From CAYRMV01 sp964425255 (GTDB lineage Bacteria; Bacteroidota; Bacteroidia; Flavobacteriales_D; Crocinitomicaceae), in NCBI GenBank assembly GCA_964425255.1, contig CAYRMV010000032.1, positions 1 through 25,790 on the forward strand: a stretch of 25,790 nucleotides of DNA. The letters run 5' to 3'. Of the stretch, positions 14,751-22,119 are shown piece after piece. The translations under genes were made by a program, and so were the position numbers. Each line of letters opens with the position of its first letter. Within the stretch, counting starts at the first letter, position 1. A model generated the notes under the pieces. That model searched no databases, was not told the origin of the DNA, and saw only the letters and a program-made list of their open reading frames with translations.

Positions 14751-17700
14751 ATGCAAATACTACTGATGGTGGAAAAATACTTCAACTCGAAGGATAAATT
14801 TTATTTTATTCTTTTAAAAATCTGTAATTCAGTCTATTTTGACTTTTCAACTAAAGTTGAATCTTACTCAATTCGTCGCAAATCAACAGTTCGAAATTTT
14901 ACTTCTAGAATAGCTTTTTTAGTTGTTTCCTTGTTTTTTTTAATTGAACAGTACTCATTTTTTGCTCAAACTACTTACAACTACACGGGGGCACAACAAA
15001 CGTTTGTAGCACCAACAACAGGTTGTTATCAGATTGAAACATGGGGAGCAAAAGGAGGAAACGACGCTGCAAACATTGGAGGTAACGGAGGGTATGCAAC
15101 CGGAAAATTAATCCTTACTGCGGGTCAAACTATTTACATTTATGTTGGCGCGGCTGGAACAAGTGGTGCAACTGGTTCCGGTGGAGGATGGAACGGAGGT
15201 GGGAACGCCGGAAGTTCTGGATCATCTGGTGGAGGTGGTGGTGCGAGCGATGTTCGTTTTGGCGGAACAGCTTTATCAAATCGCGTTATCGTTGCTGGTG
15301 GTGGCGGTGGAGCTGGTAATACAAGTCCACAAGCAGGTGGTGCAGGTGGAGGATTAACAGGAATTTCATCCAGTGGAAGTGGTGGTACTCAATCCGCAGG
15401 TGGTGCAGGTTCAAGCGCAGGTTCTTTTGGCCAAGGAGGAAATAGAGGTTCTGGTGACGGCGGTGGCGGTGGCGGTGGCTACTACGGAGGTGGTGCTGGA
15501 AATGGTGACCACGGCGGCGGCGGCGGCTCTTCTTACATCGGCGGTGTTAGTGATGCTTCAACCATTGCAGGAAATGCTTCAATGCCAAACCCCGCAGGCG
15601 GAACATTTACTGGAAACCCAGGGAATGGTGTTGTCCGAATTACGTTAAGTACTGCTATCAATGTCACTTCTTGTCCATCGAATGTTACTGTTAATGCAGC
15701 ATCAGGTCAATGTTTTGCAACAGCTACTTGGACTAATCCAAGTTGGACGGGTTGCCCTCCTGCAACGATTTCAGGAGCAAATTACATGGGGACTCACGCT
15801 GGAAATTATTACTATTACGTTCCTTCAGCCATGACTTGGACAGCAGCTAAAGCGGATGCTGAGGCAAAAGGGGGGCGTTTGGCCATGATTTCCGATGTAG
15901 CTGAAAATTCATTTATAGCAGCATATCTTACTGCAAATGGTAACGCATCCGCATGGATTGGATATTCCGATCAAGTTACAGAAGGGAATTTTGTTTCTGT
16001 AACGGGTGTTCCTCTTTCGTATGGGAATTCTCCAAGTGTTCAGACATACAATGTTTATAACAAATGGAATGGTGGTGAACCTAACAATTGTTGTGCCGAT
16101 GGAGAAGATTTTACTGAAATACAAGCATCTGGCGGGTGGAATGATTTAGGTCCAACTGCAACGAGAGGTTATGTCATGGAATTTGGTGTCATTCAAACGG
16201 CTGGTTTAGCAAATGGCGCTTCCAATTTTCCAGTTGGTACAACCACAGTTTCGTATAATGTTTATCTTCCAAATGCTGTTTCAAGTACTTGTTCATTTAC
16301 GGTTACAGTGAATTCAACGACACCTTCAAGTGTAGCAATTAGCTCTGCTCCTTTGACGAATATTTGTCATGGAACAAATGTAACTTTCACTGCTGTTCCG
16401 ACAGGTGGAGGAACAACTCCCGTGTATCAATGGAAAAAGAATGGATCCAATGTTGGTATCGGATTAAATACTTTTTCCGCAGACAACTTAATTCATGGAG
16501 ATGTCATTACTTGTCAGATGACCTCCAACGCAACGGCTTGTATGAGTCCTGTAACTTCGAATTCAATTACGATGTCGTTTCCTTCAACAGGTACTTCACT
16601 AAACAGCACAACAAAATCAGCTACTTGTCGCGTAAATGGAAATTCATTTGTTCGATTTTACAATGGCGGTGAATTGCTGGGTGCCGTAAATGCTAAAAAT
16701 GTCTTTAATGCAGATGTAACATTGACAAGTTATGTTCCTGGCTCAGCAGCTTATATGGATGCATGTAACAATCCAGGAAATGTACTTTATCGTACAGCGT
16801 ATATGGGTCGAAATTGGGTGGTTACTATTTCGAATGTGACTGATCCAATCGTTTCTCCAGAAGTTGTCGATGTATTATTACCTTTCTATACAGCTGAATT
16901 TACAGCGCTTTCGAATGCTGCTGGTACAGTTGCTGCCCCAACAGGTGGTACATTGTCACCAGGGAATAGCAATGACAATATTACAAATGTGACCACTTTA
17001 AAAGCAACTAAATATTCTAATCCTGGAAGTGAAAATGGAAGCCCAACGGATAACTGTTCGGGTGGAACTTCGATAGTTTTAACTAATACTGGAACTGGTT
17101 CTTTATCAAGTGGGACATATAATTATGGCATCACGAATGGGCAATATGCAATGTTTCAAGTGGGTGGGTTTTCCGAATTCTATTTGCACGGTTCTTCCTC
17201 CAATAGTCCCCTTCCGGTTGAGTTGATTTCCTTCCAAGGTTCTTGTTCCGAATTAGGAACAAATTTAACTTGGCAAACAGCTACGGAATCGAACAATGAT
17301 TATTTCATGGTACAACGATCGAGAGATGGTTTGAATTGGGAAGATTTGTCACTAGTTAATGGAAGTGGAAATTCAAATCAGTTGATTTCATACCAATATG
17401 TAGATTATTCTGGTTTTGGAGATCTTTATTATCGACTTACACAAGTAGATTTCAATGGTGATCGCTATGAAAAACTACCGATTTTTGTTCATTGTAATGT
17501 TGGTAAAACTTCCATGCAAGTTTATCCTAATCCTACATCCTCTCACTTTACAGTTGAGATAAATTCGGATATAAATTACCAATCAGCTTCCATCTCCATC
17601 ATAGATTTAACAGGTAAAACATTAATCCAACGACCTATCCATGTTTTACCAGGAAGTAATCAATTTCATTTTGATGATCAAGTTGCCGTTGGATCGTATT

Positions 17701-17756
17701 TGATTCAAATTCAATTAGATGATACGTTTCAAACACTTCGGTTTATGGTGAAATAA
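14751..17756 (+). CDS. T9SS cargo with ALK-type glycine-rich domain and C-type lectin nested in a HYR domain
   Basis: 1001 aa from ATG 14751. I prefer this start because AGAGGTGG at 14732-14739 could act as a Shine-Dalgarno-like site; GTG 14736 and ATG 14766 are alternatives. About 50 polar/basic residues precede the signal-peptide core (residues about 54-66), with cleavage near FFAQ. Modules: a glycine-rich domain like that of ALK/LTK (about 74-300: YQIETWGAKGG, YIYVGAAG, GGGGASDVRFGG, GGGGGSSYIGG); the first half of a HYR repeat (about 302-342); a C-type lectin (about 344-482) with the Ca/mannose-type EPN motif at 443-445 and WND at 463-465; the second half of the HYR (about 484-522: SNFPVGTTTVSYNV); a PKD/Ig-like repeat (524-610); the shared module (about 614-820); an FN3-like part; and a sorting domain (about 922-1001) that ends differently from its neighbours (QTLRFMVK). 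Sugar binding is inferred from EPN/WND. Confidence 0.87.
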   Translation: MQILLMVEKYFNSKDKFYFILLKICNSVYFDFSTKVESYSIRRKSTVRNFTSRIAFLVVSLFFLIEQYSFFAQTTYNYTGAQQTFVAPTTGCYQIETWGAKGGNDAANIGGNGGYATGKLILTAGQTIYIYVGAAGTSGATGSGGGWNGGGNAGSSGSSGGGGGASDVRFGGTALSNRVIVAGGGGGAGNTSPQAGGAGGGLTGISSSGSGGTQSAGGAGSSAGSFGQGGNRGSGDGGGGGGGYYGGGAGNGDHGGGGGSSYIGGVSDASTIAGNASMPNPAGGTFTGNPGNGVVRITLSTAINVTSCPSNVTVNAASGQCFATATWTNPSWTGCPPATISGANYMGTHAGNYYYYVPSAMTWTAAKADAEAKGGRLAMISDVAENSFIAAYLTANGNASAWIGYSDQVTEGNFVSVTGVPLSYGNSPSVQTYNVYNKWNGGEPNNCCADGEDFTEIQASGGWNDLGPTATRGYVMEFGVIQTAGLANGASNFPVGTTTVSYNVYLPNAVSSTCSFTVTVNSTTPSSVAISSAPLTNICHGTNVTFTAVPTGGGTTPVYQWKKNGSNVGIGLNTFSADNLIHGDVITCQMTSNATACMSPVTSNSITMSFPSTGTSLNSTTKSATCRVNGNSFVRFYNGGELLGAVNAKNVFNADVTLTSYVPGSAAYMDACNNPGNVLYRTAYMGRNWVVTISNVTDPIVSPEVVDVLLPFYTAEFTALSNAAGTVAAPTGGTLSPGNSNDNITNVTTLKATKYSNPGSENGSPTDNCSGGTSIVLTNTGTGSLSSGTYNYGITNGQYAMFQVGGFSEFYLHGSSSNSPLPVELISFQGSCSELGTNLTWQTATESNNDYFMVQRSRDGLNWEDLSLVNGSGNSNQLISYQYVDYSGFGDLYYRLTQVDFNGDRYEKLPIFVHCNVGKTSMQVYPNPTSSHFTVEINSDINYQSASISIIDLTGKTLIQRPIHVLPGSNQFHFDDQVAVGSYLIQIQLDDTFQTLRFMVK

Positions 17757-17797
17757 AAGCAGACTCGAATTGGAGATAAAATTTTTTAATAACAAGG

Positions 17798-17828
17798 AAA
17801 ACCGTGTGTTTGGTAATGCGGTTTTTTT
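17798..17828 (+). terminator. Intrinsic terminator after the fourth T9SS gene
   Basis: AAAACCG (17798-17804) pairs with CGGTTTT (17819-17825), followed by more T to 17828. The stem is only 7 bp with a 14-nt loop, so it is weaker than the other terminators in the cluster. Confidence 0.6.
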
Positions 17829-17892
17829 GTGAAATATATTTTTCCTGTTTGATGATGAAACAGACAAACTTTTCAAACCGAAATCAGCATCC

Positions 17893-17900
17893 TATTTTTG
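17893..17900 (+). promoter_or_regulatory. Possible -7 element for the 3-hydroxyanthranilate dioxygenase operon
   Basis: TATTTTTG matches TAnnTTTG and lies about 30 nt before ATG 17931. No convincing TTTG is seen at the -33 position (TTTTC at about 17870-17874 is the nearest), so this is tentative. Confidence 0.35.
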
Positions 17901-17930
17901 GATTTCCTATCTTTACAAAAAAACAAGAAA

Positions 17931-18455
17931 ATGTTACCTCCATTTAATTTGCAAAAATGGATCGATGAAAATCGTGATATTTTAAAGCCACCCGTGGGAA
18001 ATAAAAATCTGTACAAAGAGGCAGGCGATTTTATCGTAATGGTTGTTGGTGGTCCAAACGCTAGAAAAGATTATCATTACAACGAAAGCGAGGAATTATT
18101 TTACCAAATAGAAGGCGATATTACCGTTCGAATTCAGCACGAAGGAAAAGCGAAGGATATTGTTGTCAAAGAAGGTGAAATGTTTCTTTTACCAGGAAAT
18201 ACTCCTCACAGCCCCATGCGAGGGCCAAACACGGTTGGATTGGTAATTGAACGCGTTCGGAAAGGTACTGATATGGTAGACGGTTTGTTTTGGTTTTGCG
18301 AAAAGTGCAACAATCAATTGCATCATTACCGTTTTCCTTTGGAAAATATTGAACGTGATTTCTTGCCTCGTTTCAAAGAATTTTATACTTCTGAAGACTT
18401 GCGAACTTGCAAAAATTGTGGGCATGTCATGGAAGCTGACGAACGTTTTATCTAA
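17931..18455 (+). CDS. nbaC: 3-hydroxyanthranilate 3,4-dioxygenase
   Basis: 174 aa from ATG 17931; a TTG-initiated extension from 17898 would overlap the likely promoter and is not needed. This cupin enzyme opens 3-hydroxyanthranilate with O2 to 2-amino-3-carboxymuconate semialdehyde, leading to quinolinate and NAD, or to tryptophan-derived catabolism. The Fe(II) ligands are visible as H49, E55 (HYNESEE) and H93 (TPHSP). Likely substrate residues are R45, R97 and E108, all at a constant offset of 2 from the Ralstonia/Cupriavidus enzyme as I recall it. The C-terminal rubredoxin-like site of the bacterial form is complete: C123, C126, C160, C163. Length is typical. Its stop codon is directly followed by the ATG of a histidine kinase with no gap. 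No other kynurenine-pathway gene is present in the window. Confidence 0.93.
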   Translation: MLPPFNLQKWIDENRDILKPPVGNKNLYKEAGDFIVMVVGGPNARKDYHYNESEELFYQIEGDITVRIQHEGKAKDIVVKEGEMFLLPGNTPHSPMRGPNTVGLVIERVRKGTDMVDGLFWFCEKCNNQLHHYRFPLENIERDFLPRFKEFYTSEDLRTCKNCGHVMEADERFI

Positions 18456-19562
18456 ATGAGTGAAAACCCATTTCGGGTCATAGACCAACTTCAAGAAAGG
18501 GTCAAAGAGTTATCTTGCCTTTACGATGTGGCTCGCTTAGCTGCAGATCGTAACAAAGATTTAATGCTCATTCTTTCTGAAATTGTAAACCGTATTCCGG
18601 AAGCATGGTGCTACGGCGATCAGGCGATTTGTGAGTTAAAAATTCGTGATTTTCACTTTATTTCTGCGGAAAAAGAAGGGAGAACAGTAAGTCAACAACA
18701 ACAAATTTTTGTAGAAAATCAGCAAGTCGGAACGATTTTTATTCATTACCCAAGTCCTCAATTTGCTAAAACCGATTTTCTAGTTGAGGAAAATGCCTTG
18801 CTCAAAAAGTTGAGCGATGAGATTGCCAATTTAGTTGAAAAGGCTGAAATTCGAGCAAGAGAAAATGCGTTTATTCAAAATTTTCAACGACAAGATCGAC
18901 TCGGGATTTTGGGTGAAATAACTGCTGGAATTGCCCATGAATTGAACACCCCCTTGGGGAATATTTTGGGCTTTTCGCAGTTGATTTTAGATTCGGATAA
19001 AAACACGCAAACACAACAAGATGCTCGTAAAATTGTCGATTCGGCCATTTATGCGCGAGAAGTGGTCAAAAAATTGATGTTTTTTTCGTGTGAATTGCCA
19101 CAACAATATGAGTTTGTTTCTTTGAATGTGATTTGCCAAGATGGATTAAAACTGCTTCAACCCATGTTGGATCAAGCTTCTATTCAATGTGAATTTTATC
19201 CCGATGAAACCAACACGTTTTTGAAAGTAGATCCTGTTCAAATGACCCAAGTTTTGTTCAACTTGGTGATCAATGCTGTGTATGCTTCACCCAAAAATTC
19301 AGTCATTCGTGTTCGTTTACAACAAGCGGAAAAAGCATTGTTTCTCAAAGTAGAAGACCAAGGTTGTGGTATTCCAATTGATGTTCAAGAACGGATTTTT
19401 GAACCATTTTTCTCCACAAAGCCAACGGGAGAAGGTTCAGGTCTTGGTTTGAGTGTCGTTCATGGAATTATCAAAGCACATGGTGGTTCGATTCAAGTTG
19501 CTTCAGAAAAGGATAAAGGCACAATCTTCACTATACAAATCCCTATAATTCAAGAAGTATGA
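18456..19562 (+). CDS. Soluble NtrB-like sensor histidine kinase
   Basis: 368 aa with no transmembrane segment, so it senses a cytosolic signal. Residues about 10-130 look like a degenerate GAF-type sensor followed by a helical linker. The H-box is GEITAGIAHELNTPLGNILG with phospho-acceptor H161. The ATPase domain shows the N box (NLVINAVYAS), G1 (DQGCGIP), F box (FEPFFST) and G2 (GEGSGLGLSVV), as in kinases that pair with NtrC-type regulators. It starts immediately after the dioxygenase stop codon and overlaps the response regulator by 4 nt (ATGA), so the three genes are one operon. The ligand is not evident. Because the operon begins with a tryptophan-degradation enzyme, a metabolite of that pathway is one possible signal (inference). 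Confidence 0.9.
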   Translation: MSENPFRVIDQLQERVKELSCLYDVARLAADRNKDLMLILSEIVNRIPEAWCYGDQAICELKIRDFHFISAEKEGRTVSQQQQIFVENQQVGTIFIHYPSPQFAKTDFLVEENALLKKLSDEIANLVEKAEIRARENAFIQNFQRQDRLGILGEITAGIAHELNTPLGNILGFSQLILDSDKNTQTQQDARKIVDSAIYAREVVKKLMFFSCELPQQYEFVSLNVICQDGLKLLQPMLDQASIQCEFYPDETNTFLKVDPVQMTQVLFNLVINAVYASPKNSVIRVRLQQAEKALFLKVEDQGCGIPIDVQERIFEPFFSTKPTGEGSGLGLSVVHGIIKAHGGSIQVASEKDKGTIFTIQIPIIQEV

Positions 19563-20878
19563 GTCAAAAGCACGTGTTGATTGTCGATGATTCGATTGAG
19601 ATGTTGGAAGTTTTGAGAAGACATCTTTCAGCAATGAATTATCAGACTTTTCAAGCTACAAATGTTTCAGATGCGGTAGAAATTTTGAAATCTTCTGCTG
19701 TTGATTTGTTGATAACTGATTTGCAAATGCCCGGAATTAATGGGATGCAATTGGTTAAGTATGCTGCTGAACGTTTTCCGTCAATTCCCATTTTGGTTAT
19801 TACTGGTTTCCCTTCGATAGCTGAAGCGGTAGATGCGATTAATTTGGGCAAAATAGATTATTTGACAAAACCCTTTACACGGGAGGAATTGAGACATGCC
19901 TTAGAAAAGACGTGGGGAAAAGTCTATCAATCTGAGTCATCCGAAAATAATCTTGCTTCTTCTCAATTTGGAATTGTAGGTTCTTCTCCTAAGATGCTTG
20001 CTCTTTTTGATATGATTCGACGAGTTGCGAATGTTCGTGTAACGACCTTAATTCAAGGAGAAAGTGGAACAGGAAAAGAGTTGGTAGCACGAGCATTACA
20101 TTACGCTGGAAAAGACTCTGCAAAGCCTTTTATTGCTGTAAATTGCGGTGCTATTCCTGAGAATTTACTAGAAAGTGAGTTGTTTGGATATGCAAAAGGT
20201 GCTTTTACAGGTGCGGACGAAAATCGGACAGGTTTGTTTCAAGCAGCACACGGTGGAACTATTTTTTTGGATGAAATTGGAAATGCTTCTCTCGCTGTTC
20301 AAGCACGATTGTTGCGTGTGATTCAAGAAAAAGAAATCACTAAAGTGGGTTCTACTTCGGTAGAGAAAGTGGATGTACGAATCATTGCTGCAACCAACGC
20401 GAATTTGTTGCACATGGCGCAAAATGGATCATTTCGAGAAGATTTGTATTACCGTTTGAATGTAATCGGTGTTGAAATTCCGCCTTTGAGAGAAAGAAAA
20501 AGTGACCTTCCTGCTTTGATTTCATTTTTTGCACAAAAATTTGCGAAAGAATATAACTTAAGTGAAGTGATTTTTTCGAAAGAAGCGCAAATCAAATTGA
20601 GTCAGTTTTCATGGCCGGGGAATGTGCGTGAGTTGGAAAATGTGATTCAACGACTGGCAATTCTCACCAATGGGAAAGTAGAAGTTGCTGATTTACCTGC
20701 TTATTTACTTCATACTGATTCCTTTGTTGAATCTACGTTTTCTGAAATGCTACCTTTAAAAGAACTCGAAAAAAAATACATCGCGTTTATCTTGAAACAA
20801 TGCGATGATAACAAAACAAAAGCAGCCGAAATTTTAGGGATTGATCGAAAAACGTTACGGCAAAAAATTTCAACTTAA
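19559..20878 (+). CDS. NtrC-family sigma-54-dependent response regulator
   Basis: 439 aa with the full three-domain layout. The receiver domain (1-120) has acidic D10/D11, phospho-acceptor D54 (LLITDLQMPG) and K104 (LTKPF). The AAA+ domain (about 137-365) has Walker A GESGTGKE (167-174), the sigma-54-contacting loop GAFTGA (214-219), Walker B GGTIFLDEIG (232-241) and the FREDLYYRLNV and WPGNVREL signatures. A C-terminal Fis-type helix-turn-helix follows (NKTKAAEILGIDRKTLRQKI). It activates RNA polymerase carrying sigma-54 once phosphorylated by the kinase encoded just upstream. I found no -24/-12 (TGGC...TGC) site in the intergenic regions of this window, so its targets are probably elsewhere. 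Confidence 0.95.
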   Translation: MSQKHVLIVDDSIEMLEVLRRHLSAMNYQTFQATNVSDAVEILKSSAVDLLITDLQMPGINGMQLVKYAAERFPSIPILVITGFPSIAEAVDAINLGKIDYLTKPFTREELRHALEKTWGKVYQSESSENNLASSQFGIVGSSPKMLALFDMIRRVANVRVTTLIQGESGTGKELVARALHYAGKDSAKPFIAVNCGAIPENLLESELFGYAKGAFTGADENRTGLFQAAHGGTIFLDEIGNASLAVQARLLRVIQEKEITKVGSTSVEKVDVRIIAATNANLLHMAQNGSFREDLYYRLNVIGVEIPPLRERKSDLPALISFFAQKFAKEYNLSEVIFSKEAQIKLSQFSWPGNVRELENVIQRLAILTNGKVEVADLPAYLLHTDSFVESTFSEMLPLKELEKKYIAFILKQCDDNKTKAAEILGIDRKTLRQKIST

Positions 20879-20935
20879 TTTACAACCTTTTGCTTTTCTA
20901 AGCATTTTGTAAATGTTCAGTAATCCGAATGACAA

Positions 20936-21589
20936 ATGAAAATAGTTATCTTCTTCAGTGTATTGAGTTTATTCTTTGTCGGTTGTCTTAAAAAAGGTCC
21001 CAATAATCAACCTTGTACACTAAAATTTGAAACGTCATACGTACAAGATAATCAATCGTTGGTTTCTTTTTCATCAGGGTTGATTTCCTTGAAAAAAATT
21101 GAAGTGGAAGGAGATCGACAAGGTGCTAGTTCGATTGATTTAGAAAGTGAGTGGGACGATACTTATTTTATCTATTATCCGAACGAAGCTTGGGGACCTG
21201 ATATGGATATTCCTGTTGGAAATTATTCAAATATAGAAGTCGATTTTCGATTTCGAGGAGATAACTATCCAAGTTGGCGTTTGATCGGTATGACTAATTA
21301 CAACCAAAATGAAGTCCCTTTTATCTTTGAAACATTTAATGATTTGGAAATTGTATTGGAATCAACTTCTATTCCTGAATTAGTTAAGAATTCAGATTAT
21401 AAATTTCGTCTTCAATTAAATACGAATCAGTTATTGAGTCAGCTAGATCAAAACGAAATAGATAATGCAACTGTTTCTCAGTTCAACGGAAATGATGCAA
21501 TTGTTGTTTCTTCTTCGTCAAATTCAACGTTGTATTCCAAGATTATGAATCAATTATATGCTTCCTTAAGTTTTATAATTACGCAATGA
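20936..21589 (+). CDS. Lipoprotein of unknown function, first gene of the ECF sigma operon
   Basis: 217 aa with a lipoprotein signal peptide: short hydrophobic core and FVGC with Cys17 as the probable lipidation site (Phe rather than Leu at -3). The mature part has Asp/Glu-rich beta-type sequence; MDIPVGNYSNIEVDFRF resembles segments of DUF4382-like lipoproteins, but I do not claim membership. Its TGA overlaps the ATG of the sigma factor (ATGA), so the genes are translationally coupled. This makes it a candidate sensor, or an envelope component monitored by the sigma system. The gap to the upstream response regulator is only 57 nt, and no clear TAnnTTTG promoter is visible there. Confidence 0.75.
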   Translation: MKIVIFFSVLSLFFVGCLKKGPNNQPCTLKFETSYVQDNQSLVSFSSGLISLKKIEVEGDRQGASSIDLESEWDDTYFIYYPNEAWGPDMDIPVGNYSNIEVDFRFRGDNYPSWRLIGMTNYNQNEVPFIFETFNDLEIVLESTSIPELVKNSDYKFRLQLNTNQLLSQLDQNEIDNATVSQFNGNDAIVVSSSSNSTLYSKIMNQLYASLSFIITQ

Positions 21590-22119
21590 ATCAGCAAACC
21601 GACTGGAAAGAAATCGTAGACGGTTGTAAAAATTGGAACCGTGTGGCACAAGAAAAATTGTACCGAGCCTTCGCGCGCGATTTATTGAAAGTTTGTCGCA
21701 TGTATTCGACCGATTCGGATGAGGCACAAGATTTTTTACATGATGCATTTATTCATATATTCAAGCAAATAGATCGGTATCAAGAACAAGGACAATTGCC
21801 ATTTTGGTTGCGAAGAGTGACCGTAAATGTTTGTTTGCAAAAATTACGCGAACAAAAGAAAATGCCTGAATACGCTTCAGAAAAAGCATTGGTTAATTTA
21901 GCAGATGATGACGAAGAAGAAGTTCAAACTCACGTTCCTTTTCAACAAGTGTTGACAGAAATAAACGCTCTTCCTGCAAAAGCAGCTTTGGTGTTAAAAC
22001 TGTATGCCATCGAAGGTTGGTCACATGCTGAAATTGCAGAAGAATTATCCATTTCTGTCGGAACATCCAAATCACAATTGAATTATGCACGAAATTTATT
22101 GAAAGCCAAATTAAAATGA
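21586..22119 (+). CDS. ECF-subfamily RNA polymerase sigma factor
   Basis: 177 aa. Sigma region 2 covers about residues 18-91 (AQEKLYRAFARDLLKVC, DEAQDFLHDAFIHIFK, FWLRRVTVNVCLQKLR) and region 4 about 123-175 (LPAKAALVLKLYAIEGWSHA, EIAEELSISVGTSKSQLNYA). Regions 1.1 and 3 are absent, as expected for group 4 factors. It overlaps the lipoprotein upstream and the membrane protein downstream by 4 nt each, a strict stoichiometric arrangement typical of sigma/anti-sigma pairs. Its regulon is unknown. Confidence 0.95.
   Translation: MNQQTDWKEIVDGCKNWNRVAQEKLYRAFARDLLKVCRMYSTDSDEAQDFLHDAFIHIFKQIDRYQEQGQLPFWLRRVTVNVCLQKLREQKKMPEYASEKALVNLADDDEEEVQTHVPFQQVLTEINALPAKAALVLKLYAIEGWSHAEIAEELSISVGTSKSQLNYARNLLKAKLK

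Noticed and set aside
17898..17930. TTG-initiated 11-residue extension of the 3-hydroxyanthranilate dioxygenase
   Set aside because: The family starts at the MLPPFNL position (17931) and the extension overlaps a TAnnTTTG promoter element.
17757..20935. Search for sigma-54 (-24/-12) promoters near the NtrC-type regulator
   Set aside because: No TGGC-N8-TGC-like site was seen in the gaps 17757-17930 or 20879-20935.
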